From positions 103,610-167,609 of the forward strand of contig PEFW01000001.1 in the NCBI GenBank assembly GCA_002890675.1: a DNA stretch of 64,000 nt. Direction: 5' to 3'. The position numbers and the translations under genes were made by a program. Source of the stretch: Candidatus Methylaffinis lahnbergensis (GTDB taxonomy: Bacteria; Pseudomonadota; Alphaproteobacteria; Rhizobiales; Beijerinckiaceae). Positions 54,465 to 62,942 of this stretch are shown here, piece after piece. The number at the start of each line of letters is the position of its first letter. Position 1 is the stretch's first letter. The notes beneath the pieces were generated by a model. That model did no database searches. It was not told the origin of the DNA and worked only from the letters and a program-made list of their open reading frames with translations.

Positions 54465-55269
54465 GCGAAAGATCGCCGAAAGCGCGTCCGATCACCGGGG
54501 TCGAAGGCGCCGCCATGTCCCTCGCGTGCATCAAACCGGCGCGATAGCCAAGCCGCCCGGCCTCGACCGCCAGCGCGAAGGCGCGGGCCATTTTTGCGGG
54601 ATCGCCGGACCTGGCGATCGCCGTGTTGGAGAGGACCGCGTCAAAACCCATTTCCATTGCCGCCGCCGCTTGCGAAGGCGCGCCGATCCCGGCATCGACG
54701 ATGAGCGGCACATTTGGAAAATGCGCGCGCAGTGATTTTAGCGCATAAGGATTGTTGAGCCCGCGCCCAGAGCCGATTGGCGAGCCCCAGGGCATCAATA
54801 CTTCGCAGCCCGCGCCGAGAAGCTTTTCGGCCGCGACAAGATCCTCGGTGGTATAAGGAAAAACCTGAAACCCTTCGCGGGCGAGTATGGACGCCGCCTC
54901 GACGAGACCGAAGACATCGGGCTGCAAGCTGTCTTCCTCGCCGATGACTTCGAGCTTGATCCATGGCGTGTCGAAAACCTCGCGCGCCATCTCCGCGGTG
55001 GTCACGGCTTCCTTCACGCTCCGGCAGCCGGCGGTATTGGGCAAAACCCGGACGCCAAGTTCGCGGATCAGCGTCCAGAAACTTTTCCCCGCGCGGCTGC
55101 CCCCAGACTCGCGCCTGAGCGATACCGTGACGACCTCCACTTTCGCCGCTGCAATCGCGCGAGAGAGAATCGCGGGCGAGGGAAATTGCGCGGTTCCGGC
55201 AAGAAGCCGCGAGGAGAATTCGACGCCGTAGAGTTTGAGACTGTCCGCACCCGTATCCGCCACACCCAT
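54457..55269 (-). CDS. thiG: Thiazole synthase
   Basis: ThiG forms the thiazole ring from deoxyxylulose phosphate, ThiS-thiocarboxylate and dehydroglycine. At 270 residues it shows [50 protein letters not shown], the catalytic Lys in [18 protein letters not shown], and the phosphate loop [39 protein letters not shown] is the standard ending block. It follows thiS by one base and overlaps thiE. Confidence 0.96.
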   Translation of the reverse strand: MGVADTGADSLKLYGVEFSSRLLAGTAQFPSPAILSRAIAAAKVEVVTVSLRRESGGSRAGKSFWTLIRELGVRVLPNTAGCRSVKEAVTTAEMAREVFDTPWIKLEVIGEEDSLQPDVFGLVEAASILAREGFQVFPYTTEDLVAAEKLLGAGCEVLMPWGSPIGSGRGLNNPYALKSLRAHFPNVPLIVDAGIGAPSQAAAAMEMGFDAVLSNTAIARSGDPAKMARAFALAVEAGRLGYRAGLMHARDMAAPSTPVIGRAFGDLSRA

Positions 55270-55270
55270 G

Positions 55271-55468
55271 TCAGCCTCCCTGGCGCGGCACCAGAATCTC
55301 GACCGTATCGCCCTCTTTCAATGGTGTCTTGCCACGATCGGTTTTGCGGACGAAATTCCGGTTGAGCGCGGTCGCGAGGGCGCCGTCCTCGTAATCGAGT
55401 TCGCGCAACAGCGCGCCCAGCGTTGCCGCCGCGACGTCAAGCGCTTTGCCGTTGACGTGGATGCGCAT
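55271..55468 (-). CDS. thiS: Sulfur carrier protein ThiS
   Basis: The 65-residue ubiquitin-like protein runs [20 protein letters not shown] to [10 protein letters not shown]. The C-terminal Gly-Gly is the site of adenylation and thiocarboxylation. It lies between thiO and thiG, and its ATG at 55468 overlaps the end of thiO by 32 bases, consistent with a tightly packed operon. The frame is open much further upstream, but that part is the thiO gene in another register. Confidence 0.95.
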   Translation of the reverse strand: MRIHVNGKALDVAAATLGALLRELDYEDGALATALNRNFVRKTDRGKTPLKEGDTVEILVPRQGG

Positions 55469-56459
55469 CCATGACCTCCGGAAAATAGGCGTCTTCGAGC
55501 ACGGTTTGCACGGCACGCCGGGCGAGCGCGGGCGCCAGCAAAAAACCATGCCGGTAAAGGCCGTTGACATAGATTTTGCGGCCATCGCGGCGGATTCTTG
55601 GCAGATTGTCCGGAAACGCCGGCCGCACCCCCGCTCCCGTCTCGACGATTTCCGCCTCGGCGAAAGCCGGATGCAGGCAATAGGCGGCGCCAAGCAATTC
55701 CACCATCGCACGCGCGGTGATCCGGCCAGGCTCCTCGCTTTCGATCATCGTCGCGCCAATCATAAACCGTCCATCGCCGCGCGGCACGACATAGACAGGA
55801 TGGCGCGGATGCAGGAGCCGTACCGGCCGGGTCAGGGCGACCTCGCTTGTAGAGAGAACCAGCATTTCGCCCTTGACGCCGCGCAAATCGGGAAGCGCGT
55901 CTTGTGCCGCGAGGCCGCGGCAATCGATCGTCCAATCGGCTCGTTCCGGCGCGCGCGCCGCATCCACGCCATAGCGCGGCGCGACATTGCCGAAACTCGA
56001 AAGGCGAGCCGCAAGAGCCGCCATCGCCGCGCGGGGATCGAGATGCGCTTCGGATGGGAAAAACAGCGCTTCCTCGAAGCGCCCCGCAAGATCGGGTTCG
56101 AGCGCCGCGATCCGCCTCGCATCGATGTGTTCATATCCGCTGGTGCGGCGGGCAAATTGGGTAAGCTCGGGTCTATCCCGCGCGGGCGCGGCAACCAGCG
56201 TTCCTCGACGCGCCGCGACGGGCACGGTAGCGGTCCAGAATTCGAGGGATTCGAGGCCGAAATCGAAAACGAGTTTTTCCGTGTTCTCGGCCTCGCACCA
56301 GGGCGCCAGCATGCCGCCCGCGAGATAGGAACAGCCAAGGCCCGGACCTTCGCGGCATTCGATGAGTTCGACATCGCAACCCGCGCGGGCGAACTCGAAT
56401 GCGATGGTCAAGCCCACGATGCCCGCGCCCATGATTCGAATGCGCACGGCCTTACCCAT
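55437..56459 (-). CDS. thiO: Glycine oxidase ThiO
   Basis: ThiO, an FAD enzyme, oxidises glycine to the imine needed by ThiG. The start at 56459 gives MGKAVRIRIMGAGIVGLTIA, whose dinucleotide-binding GAGIVG loop is in place; 340 residues follow. YLAGGMLAPWCEAENTEKLV is the conserved D-amino-acid-oxidase-type motif, and VYVVPRGDGRFMIGATMIES, AGVRPAFPDNLPRI and NGLYRHGFLLAPALARRAV complete the family. The codons upstream of 56459 look unlike the family. It is the first gene after the TPP riboswitch. Confidence 0.93.
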   Translation of the reverse strand: MGKAVRIRIMGAGIVGLTIAFEFARAGCDVELIECREGPGLGCSYLAGGMLAPWCEAENTEKLVFDFGLESLEFWTATVPVAARRGTLVAAPARDRPELTQFARRTSGYEHIDARRIAALEPDLAGRFEEALFFPSEAHLDPRAAMAALAARLSSFGNVAPRYGVDAARAPERADWTIDCRGLAAQDALPDLRGVKGEMLVLSTSEVALTRPVRLLHPRHPVYVVPRGDGRFMIGATMIESEEPGRITARAMVELLGAAYCLHPAFAEAEIVETGAGVRPAFPDNLPRIRRDGRKIYVNGLYRHGFLLAPALARRAVQTVLEDAYFPEVMDAHPRQRQSA

Positions 56460-56529
56460 CTGCATCTCGCCGAGGCCAAGCAAAACAGATGCGAACGGAC
56501 GGGTTTTTGTAGGGAAACATCACGTGACC

Positions 56530-56631
56530 ATCCCTACGCCAGTACGAGCTGGATCAGGTTCAAAGGGTCGCGGGGCCGCTTTCAAAAGCGCCGCCCGCCT
56601 CTCAGCCCCCTGCCGGGGATCCCCTAGGTTT
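56530..56631 (-). promoter_or_regulatory. TPP riboswitch (THI box) upstream of thiOSGE
   Basis: On the - strand the conserved cores are present: GGGGCTGAGAGG-like near 56593-56602 (CTGAGAGG), and ACCCTTTGAACCTGATC with CTGGCGTAGGGA near 56531-56570. The outer stem CCTAGGGGATCCCC faces the end of the motif. It lies about 70 bases before the thiO start, so thiamine pyrophosphate would turn down the four thi genes. Confidence 0.95.
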
Positions 56632-56769
56632 TCGCTTGCATTATTAGGCCCGCGGGCGGCCCGCGTCAAGGCGCTTGGAGGTCCGCCGGGAGCGGAGGGC
56701 GCGGGCTTCCCTTGCGTTTCGATCCCGGCTATGGGAACGCAACGCGCACTTTCTTCGACCGGGACAACC

Positions 56770-57246
56770 ATGAAAGCCGTCCATGTCCTGAATGGGCCGA
56801 ACCTCAATCTCCTTGGCACACGGGAACCAGAAACCTATGGCCAAGCAACTCTCGCGGAAATCGAGGCCCGGCTTTGCGCGCGCTGCAAACCGCGCGGAAT
56901 CGCTTTGCATTTTCGCCAATCGAACCACGAAGGCGACCTCGTAACCTGGGTGCAGGAAGCGGGCCGCGCCGGCGAGCCGGTGATCTTGAACGCCGGGGCC
57001 TATTCGCATACGTCGATCGCGCTTTACGATGCGATCAAGGCAGTGGGTGCGCAAGTCATCGAGGTGCATCTTTCGAACGTTTATGCCAGGGAAGACTTTC
57101 GCCGCCACTCGATGATCTCCCCCGTCGCGTGGGGCGTGATTCTGGGGTTCGGCGCCTTCTCATACGATCTCGCGCTCGAAGCATTTCTCGCCCGGGCCGA
57201 AGCGGCCGGTAAACCGGGACCACCTATATCGTCAAGCAAATCATGA
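56770..57246 (+). CDS. aroQ: 3-dehydroquinate dehydratase, type II
   Basis: AroQ dehydrates 3-dehydroquinate in the shikimate pathway. The 158 residues start MKAVHVLNGPNLNLLGTREP with the active-site Tyr in EPETYG. RQSNHEGDLVTWVQEAGRAG, ILNAGAYSHTSIALYDAIKA and EVHLSNVYAREDFRRHSMIS carry the catalytic His, Asn and Arg residues. The open frame reaches back to 56362 through the antisense of the riboswitch, so the ATG at 56770 is the real start. It leads the aroQ-accB-accC group common in Proteobacteria. Confidence 0.97.
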   Translation: MKAVHVLNGPNLNLLGTREPETYGQATLAEIEARLCARCKPRGIALHFRQSNHEGDLVTWVQEAGRAGEPVILNAGAYSHTSIALYDAIKAVGAQVIEVHLSNVYAREDFRRHSMISPVAWGVILGFGAFSYDLALEAFLARAEAAGKPGPPISSSKS

Positions 57247-57316
57247 AATCCGTTAGTCTTGGTTCCTTCCTGCACGGAAACATCCCGGGCAACGGCGCAA
57301 ACGAGAGTAGAAAAAG

Positions 57317-57790
57317 ATGAAATATCCGGAGCCAAAACCGGACGTAGGCCCGGCTGCGGCCGCAATCGACACGGAACTGGTCGAGATCCTGGCGCAGCTC
57401 GTAACCCGTCTCGGGCTCTCCGAGATTGAAGTCGCAAAGGGCGATTTCAAAATCCGCGTCGCGCGGCAGCTTTCCGCCGCTATTATCCAGCCGAACTTAA
57501 CCTCGCCGCAGGCCGCCACACCGGGCGCGGCGCGCACCGCGGCGGCGGCCGACGGTCCGGGCACGGTAAAGTCGCCGATGGTCGGAACCGTCTATTTGCG
57601 TTCCTCGGCGGGCGACGCCCCGTTTGTCGAGGTCGGCTCGCGGGTGAAGACTGGCGACAAGGTTCTTCTTGTCGAGGCGATGAAAACCTTCAACGATATC
57701 CTCGCTCCCCTCGCCGGCACGGTGACGGGCATTCTGGTCGAGGACGGTCAGCCGGTCGAATATGGCCAACCGCTGCTCGTGATCGAATAA
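57317..57790 (+). CDS. accB: Biotin carboxyl carrier protein of acetyl-CoA carboxylase
   Basis: AccB carries biotin between the carboxylase subunits in the first step of fatty-acid synthesis. The 157 residues have a helical N-terminal part ([20 protein letters not shown]), an Ala/Pro linker, and the biotinyl domain with [20 protein letters not shown] and the biotin site EAMKTFNDI (Lys in EAMK; MM is more usual after it). The domain ends at LLVIE. It begins about 70 bases after aroQ, and accC follows 23 bases later. Confidence 0.96.
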   Translation: MKYPEPKPDVGPAAAAIDTELVEILAQLVTRLGLSEIEVAKGDFKIRVARQLSAAIIQPNLTSPQAATPGAARTAAAADGPGTVKSPMVGTVYLRSSAGDAPFVEVGSRVKTGDKVLLVEAMKTFNDILAPLAGTVTGILVEDGQPVEYGQPLLVIE

Positions 57791-57813
57791 GGCCGCGTAG
57801 CTGGTGGACGGAC

Positions 57814-59187
57814 ATGTTCGAAAAGATTCTGATCGCCAATCGCGGCGAAATTGCCCTACGGATTTTGCGCGCGGCCAAGGAGCTCGGCATCGCGACCGTG
57901 GCGGTTCATTCGACCGCCGACGCCCACGCGATGCACGTGAAACTCGCCGACGAATCGGTTTGCATCGGGCCGCCGCCCGCCCGCGAGTCCTATCTCAACA
58001 TTCCAGCGCTTCTCGGGGCTTGCGAAATCACCGGCGCCGAAGCCCTGCATCCGGGCTATGGATTTCTCGCCGAGAACGCGAGGTTCGCGGAAATTCTCGC
58101 CGACCATCACATCGTCTTCATCGGCCCCAAGCCGGAGCACATCAGGCTCATGGGCGATAAGATCGAGGCCAAAACGACGGCGATCAGGCTCGGCATTCCC
58201 TGCGTGCCTGGCTCGCCCGGCGCGGTCACCGGCGATAAGGAGGCGGCGGCCATCGCCCGGACGCTTGGTTTTCCGGTCATCGTGAAGGCGGCGGCGGGCG
58301 GCGGCGGACGCGGCATGAAGGTCGCCCGCAGCGCGAACGATCTTCCAGTCGCGCTCGAAATGGCGCGGATCGAGGCCAAGGCGGCCTTCGGCGACGACTC
58401 AGTCTATCTCGAAAGGCTTCTCGAAAAGCCGCGCCATATCGAAATCCAGGTTCTAGGCGATGGCCACGGCAAGGCTGTTCATCTCGGCGAACGCGATTGC
58501 TCGTTGCAGCGCCGGAATCAGAAAGTCTGGGAGGAAAGCCCCTCCCCCGCCCTCAACGCGCCGCAGCGCCTAGAAATCGGGGAAATCTGTGCAAATGCGA
58601 TGCGTGAACTCGGTTATGCCAGCGTTGGCACCCTCGAGTTTCTCTACGAAAACGGCAAATTTTATTTCATCGAGATGAATACAAGGATTCAGGTCGAGCA
58701 TCCAGTAACCGAAATGATCACCGGCGTCGATCTCGTCAACGAGCAAATAAGAATTGCCGCGGGTTCCCCCTTGACGTTGACCCAAAAGGAAGTCGCCTTT
58801 CAGGGACATGCGATCGAATGCAGGATCAATGCCGAGCATTCCGCAACCTTCCGGCCCTCGCCGGGGAAGATCGCCTATTACCATCCGCCTGGCGGCCTTG
58901 GCGTGCGGGTCGATAGCGCGGTCTATGCCGGGTACTCTATTCCGCCAAACTACGATTCGCTCGTCGGCAAACTCATCGTGCATGGGCGCAACCGCAACGA
59001 GGCGTTGATGCGGCTTCGCCGCGCGCTCGATGAATTCATCATCGACGGCATCGATACGACAATTCCCCTGTTTCAAACATTGGTGCGCAACGCCGATATC
59101 CAAAACGGGCTTTACGACATCCATTGGCTGGAGAGGTTTCTCGCGCTCGGCGGAATGGACGAGGCGAGCGCGTGGGTCTCGCCCTAG
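57814..59187 (+). CDS. accC: Biotin carboxylase subunit of acetyl-CoA carboxylase
   Basis: AccC carboxylates the biotin on AccB using bicarbonate and ATP. At 457 residues it is about ten longer than the Escherichia coli enzyme, mainly at the C-terminus. [40 protein letters not shown], the ATP-grasp loop [59 protein letters not shown] and AECRINAE-like [20 protein letters not shown] are all present. Its start overlaps nothing. tRNA-Gly is convergent downstream. Confidence 0.97.
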   Translation: MFEKILIANRGEIALRILRAAKELGIATVAVHSTADAHAMHVKLADESVCIGPPPARESYLNIPALLGACEITGAEALHPGYGFLAENARFAEILADHHIVFIGPKPEHIRLMGDKIEAKTTAIRLGIPCVPGSPGAVTGDKEAAAIARTLGFPVIVKAAAGGGGRGMKVARSANDLPVALEMARIEAKAAFGDDSVYLERLLEKPRHIEIQVLGDGHGKAVHLGERDCSLQRRNQKVWEESPSPALNAPQRLEIGEICANAMRELGYASVGTLEFLYENGKFYFIEMNTRIQVEHPVTEMITGVDLVNEQIRIAAGSPLTLTQKEVAFQGHAIECRINAEHSATFRPSPGKIAYYHPPGGLGVRVDSAVYAGYSIPPNYDSLVGKLIVHGRNRNEALMRLRRALDEFIIDGIDTTIPLFQTLVRNADIQNGLYDIHWLERFLALGGMDEASAWVSP

Positions 59188-59268
59188 ACCGTCAAGGCCT
59201 TAACAAGAACTCGTGGCTGTGTCCCTGCCGGAACTTTACACGCAATAACAAACATTGGGCAGTATGAT

Positions 59269-59342
59269 TGGAGCGGGTGAAGGGAATCGAACCCTCGTAT
59301 TCAGCTTGGAAGGCTGCTGCTCTACCATTGAGCTACACCCGC
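59269..59342 (-). tRNA. tRNA-Gly (anticodon TCC)
   Basis: On the - strand a 74-base cloverleaf with encoded CCA reads GCGGGTG acceptor, GCTC/GAGC D arm, anticodon loop CTTCCAA (anticodon TCC), and GAGGG-TTCGATT-CCCTT T arm, ending CACCCGC TCCA. It reads glycine GGA and, by wobble, GGG codons. The bases from 59188 to 59268 and from 59343 to 59660 hold no gene. Confidence 0.97.
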
Positions 59343-59659
59343 GAAGCTGTCGTGTCACCGGCTTCGGGAGGCCGCGCATGCGTGTCGATCCGCGCGGTGC
59401 CGAACCTATAAGGCAAGTCCGCGCTCTGTCAAAGGGGCGTCGCGCCCGTTTCTCGTGACTGCCTGCTGACCGCCCGTCGTTCAATCGATGAGCGGCATCA
59501 AAGCACCATCCCGCAAAAAACGGTAAGCAAGGTTCGCAACAATTAGGCCCGCTCGGGTCGAGCGGCACATCGCATATGTGCAGTTTTTACTTATGCGAAA
59601 TCTACTAGTGGCCCGATTCGGTCAGATTGACGGGTAGAGATGCTTGAGTTGGGGAAAAC

Positions 59660-59686
59660 GCAACAAAAATCCGGCCTTACGGCCGG
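59660..59686 (-). terminator. Terminator after the broken porin gene
   Basis: On the - strand CCGGCC and GGCCGG form a six-pair stem with a GTAA loop (59671-59686), followed by ATTTTTGTTG. It lies just beyond the stop region of the barrel pseudogene. Confidence 0.75.
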
Positions 59687-59688
59687 GT

Positions 59689-60254
59689 TTAAATTTCTCC
59701 AGAAGGAATTGCCCTGATCGCAAGTTTTATATTTGGCTTCGACCGGAGCCGGTGGCGCCAGTTGAAGAGATAATTCACGCCGACGCGGACGACGCTACCT
59801 TTGGGCTCGATCGTAAAATGCGTGACAGCGGCGGAGCCGGTACCCCCAGAAAGTTTTGTGTCAGGGTGGCGAAGTTGGAGGTTTGCTTGGCGAGTTCGTA
59901 ATATAGATATTCGACCTTGAGACTCCAATGGGGAAAGAACATCCACTCGAGGCCGCCGCCTGCCGCCCAGCTGATGGTGCCGGTGCCGCCATAAGCGAAA
60001 CCCCCGGTTCCATAGACCAGCAGGGTTGGCGCAAAGAGGTAGCCGTAGCGGCCGCGTAAAGTGCCGAAATAATCGAGTTTGTTGGAGGCCGTGACAGCGG
60101 TTGTATAGCTATCCACAATGCCCCCGGCGTGCACGTACTCGCAAGCGGCTAGCGTGCCAGCTTTTTGCGCAAACTGTTGCAAATGTGCATCGGGCGGCGA
60201 AAGAAACGGCTGCGGAACCGCGAGAGATATTGCAAAAAAAAATTTGCGGTGCAC
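59689..60254 (-). pseudogene. Porin-family outer-membrane protein remnant (Omp25/RopB-like)
   Basis: The frame from 60254 reads DSYTTAVTASNKLDYFGTLR, GRYGYLFAPTLLVYGTGGFA and LEWMFFPHWSLKVEYLYYEL, the second half of small eight-strand rhizobial porins. Near 59850 the reading changes frame; the other frame gives VTHFTIEPKGSVVRVGVNYL FNW, the expected C-terminal strand. The first part of the protein and a proper signal peptide are absent. Both an N-terminal loss and a frameshift are therefore present. Confidence 0.8.
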
Positions 60255-60293
60255 GCTGCACGGTGACCAATCGCTCTGTTCGGAGATATGCTA

Positions 60294-61664
60294 ATGCCTC
60301 GTCCGATAAAATCCATCCTCGTGCCAGCTCTCTGCGCCGGCACGTTCCTCGGGCTCTCCGCCGGGTTGGCCCGCGCCGCGGAGCCCGCCCCCACGCCGCC
60401 GCCACCCAATTGGTGGGACACCTTCACTATAGGGGCCACGGTCGAGGCCGGCGTTACTATGAATGCGGCCAATCCCGGCGACGATTTGAATTTCGGGCAT
60501 TTGTTCACCGACAAGGCCAATACGCCGTTGCTCAATCAGATCTTATTGACCGCGCAGCGGCCGCTCGATCCGAAGGCGACGGGCTATGATTTCGGCGTCA
60601 AGCTGCAAGTGATGTACGGGTCGGACGCGCGCTACACGGCATATCTCGGCGAGTCAGATTATTGGATCAATGAGCTCAACCAATTTACTCCCGTCGAGGC
60701 CTGGGGAGTCGTGCATACTCCTTGGCTGTTTTCGGGCGGCATCGACATCAAGGCCGGTCAATTTGTTACCTTGGAAGGCGCCGAGACGATCGACCCGACC
60801 ACCAATTACTTTTACTCGCATTCCTACATCTTCAATTTCGGCATCCCGCTCGTTCATACCGGCATTATGTCGATCTCGCATGTCGATCCGCTGGTCGATC
60901 TTTACGCCGGCATCACCACCGGCGTGAACACGACCTTCGGAGACCGCAACGTTGCCCATCCGTCGTTCCACGGTGGCATTGGTCTCAATCTGCTCGGCGG
61001 CAATCTCACGATCCTGGCGACCACTCATATCGGGGCGGACACTCCAAATAACAACGGGACCAACAACACTATAGATACCATCGCGGCGTGCCATTGCAAT
61101 CCGGGCGATACCCTGCGCTTTCTCAACGACATCACTGCCACATGGAAGATCAACGACTCCTGGACCCTCATCACCGATCTCAACTACATTCACGACGATG
61201 GTACATACACCTTTGCCAGTGGTTTTGGAACCTTCCATCCGGACGGCTATGGCATCGCGCAATATGCGATCTACACGGTCAACGATTGGCTGAAGGCCGT
61301 TGGACGTGCTGAGGTTTGGCGCGACAACGACAACTTCTTCGTGGCGGCTTTCCCCGGCAATATCGACTTCGTCAACGCCGAGCACGGCTTTATCAACACG
61401 TCGATCCCAGGTGGTCCGTTGGGGGGGGGAACCACCTATTTCGAGATCACCGCCGGTCTCAACATCGCGCCAACGATTCCGAAGGACACGCCCTTGCTCC
61501 AGTCGATCACCTTCCGCCCCGAGGTTCGCTACGACGCGTCCTTGAATGGCACGACGCCCTTCGACGGCGTGAATGTCCCGGGCGGTCGGGGCACCCCCGG
61601 CTTTGGGGTCGGCGCCAAGGGCGAGCAATTCACCTTCGGCGGAGACATCATCGCGAAATTCTAG
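60294..61664 (+). CDS. Outer-membrane beta-barrel protein (porin-like, BBP2-type)
   Basis: With the ATG at 60294 (GGAG nine bases upstream; an ATG two codons earlier is too close) the protein has 456 residues. A signal peptide (ILVPALCAGTFLGLSAGLA, cut after ARA) is followed by many alternating strands: FGVKLQVMYGSDARYTAYLG, ESDYWINELNQFTPVEAW, GGIDIKAGQFVTLEGAETID and WKINDSWTLITDLNYIHDDG. The last residue is Phe (GDIIAKF), the outer-membrane assembly signal. The family is common in Rhizobiales; the cargo is unknown. A terminator follows. A related broken gene lies downstream. Confidence 0.88.
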   Translation: MPRPIKSILVPALCAGTFLGLSAGLARAAEPAPTPPPPNWWDTFTIGATVEAGVTMNAANPGDDLNFGHLFTDKANTPLLNQILLTAQRPLDPKATGYDFGVKLQVMYGSDARYTAYLGESDYWINELNQFTPVEAWGVVHTPWLFSGGIDIKAGQFVTLEGAETIDPTTNYFYSHSYIFNFGIPLVHTGIMSISHVDPLVDLYAGITTGVNTTFGDRNVAHPSFHGGIGLNLLGGNLTILATTHIGADTPNNNGTNNTIDTIAACHCNPGDTLRFLNDITATWKINDSWTLITDLNYIHDDGTYTFASGFGTFHPDGYGIAQYAIYTVNDWLKAVGRAEVWRDNDNFFVAAFPGNIDFVNAEHGFINTSIPGGPLGGGTTYFEITAGLNIAPTIPKDTPLLQSITFRPEVRYDASLNGTTPFDGVNVPGGRGTPGFGVGAKGEQFTFGGDIIAKF

Positions 61665-61707
61665 TCTTAGAGCTCCCGCCCGGCGCGACGGCGCCGGATT
61701 AAAATTC

Positions 61708-61746
61708 CGCCCGGGCGAAGCTCTTCGGCCCGGGCGGTTTTCTTTT
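61708..61746 (+). terminator. Terminator of the outer-membrane protein gene
   Basis: CCGCCCGGGC (61708-61717) pairs with GCCCGGGCGG (61728-61737), loop GAAGCTCTTCG, followed by TTTTCTTTT. Confidence 0.92.
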
Positions 61747-61831
61747 GGGCACGGGATCGTAGGAGCGTCTCCCAGCATCCGAGCGAGAGACCCGACCATT
61801 ACGCCACCCTAATGCGGTCGATAGCTCTCTT

Positions 61832-62210
61832 ATGAAGGCGATCGGCTCGGACAATATTGTCGGCCAGACGCTGCAGGACCAGCATATCCAGATTTATGGC
61901 TGGATTAACCCGGGCGGCAACGTCAGCACGGCGAAAACCGGCTACAACGGCAACGCCCCGGTGGGCTATGCGTTTAACCCCAATATCGCCCAGCTCGACC
62001 AGGCGGTGATTTATGTGGAGCGCATCCCTGACGGTGCAGATGGACCATATCGACTGGGGCTTTCGCATAAGCGCGATGTATGGATCGGACACCCGCTACA
62101 CCGGCTCCTACGGCGTCTTCAGCAGCCAGTTGTTATACGACAACCATTTTTCCGGCTACGACATGCGATGGTCTATGGCGAAATGTATGTCCCCAGGGCA
62201 GGTGACGTAC
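61832..62210 (+). pseudogene. Broken paralogue of the outer-membrane barrel gene
   Basis: The frame from 61832 reads IQIYGWINPGGNVSTAKTGY and NIAQLDQAVIYVERIPDG, the beginning of the same barrel family. The sequence then shifts: VQMDHIDWGFRISAMYGSDT, RYTGSYGVFSSQLLYDN, and back to MVYGEMYVPRAGD. The GSDTRYT block matches MYGSDARYT of the intact gene. After about 62210 similarity ends, so two frameshifts and a C-terminal loss are seen. There is no signal peptide start. Confidence 0.8.
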
Positions 62211-62309
62211 CGACTGCACACTCACGCCTGCCGTGGAAGGAACCGGCACGCATGGGGACACGAGCGCCCCCAGAATGTCGTGGCACCCAGAGCTCCGATC
62301 GTCGTCAAC

Positions 62310-62615
62310 ATTTTTGTCGACGTCCATGCGATTCCACCATCCGCCACCGAGGGCTTGGAAAAGCGCCGCCGTGTCGGCGTAGCGGCTGGCTTGCGCCAGG
62401 ACGCGGGTGAGCAAAGCCGTCAAATAGGTCGACTGCGCAGAGGATGGCGAGGCTGTTCACTTGTCCGAGTTCCGCCTGTTTGCGCACGATATGGAGGCTT
62501 TTCAGCGCGGCGTCCTCGGAGTGCACCGCGGCCTTGAGCTCCCGTGCGTCGGCCTGGATCGCGCGCATTGAGTCGGCGACATTTTGGAACGCGGTGATGA
62601 CCGTGCTGCGATAGG
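62310..62615 (-). pseudogene. Fragment of a NodT-type RND efflux outer-membrane protein
   Basis: The frames give YRSTVITAFQNVADSMRAIQ, AVHSEDAALKSLHIVRKQAE and LGQVNSLAIL, then after a shift YLTALLTRVLAQASRYADTA and ALFQALGGGWWNRMDVDKN. This is the C-terminal part of TolC-like outer-membrane factors (the family often ends with an Ala-rich GGGWWN tail). No start and no N-terminal part remain. It joins an IS256-type fragment head to tail. Confidence 0.75.
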
Positions 62616-62617
62616 AC

Positions 62618-62800
62618 CGCGCCGCTTCAGATCAAGCAGCTGCTCTCTCCACGATTGCAACGCTCGCGGATGCCGTCCGTGAAGCCGATAAATTCCCTTT
62701 CGCCCTCCGGCGTCGCGCCTACGATTACCAGAACGCATTGCGCCCAGATCGCGCGTCCTCCAGCGTACATGCTCGGCGGCCCAGATATCCTTGAGGCGCG
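62618..62800 (-). mobile_element. IS256-family transposase fragment
   Basis: AQCVLVIVGATPEGEREFIG, FTDGIRE and then in another frame ALQSWREQLLDLKRRG correspond to the conserved middle of IS256-type transposases (GxTxxGxKELxG, then SWxxxLxDLKxRG). Both ends are missing and two frames are used. The junction with the NodT fragment is within a few bases, so a deletion or insertion joined them. Confidence 0.75.
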
Positions 62801-62942
62801 CTATGGTCGCGGCCGATTTCAACAATTTCTTGGATCTTAGAGAAAAGCGGCGCTTCGCCGCCATGCCCCTGCCGGCTGGACCGTGCGATTACGCCATATA
62901 GGATTGGGCTAAGGCCGGGTTGATGATCAAGGGGTCGCCCGC

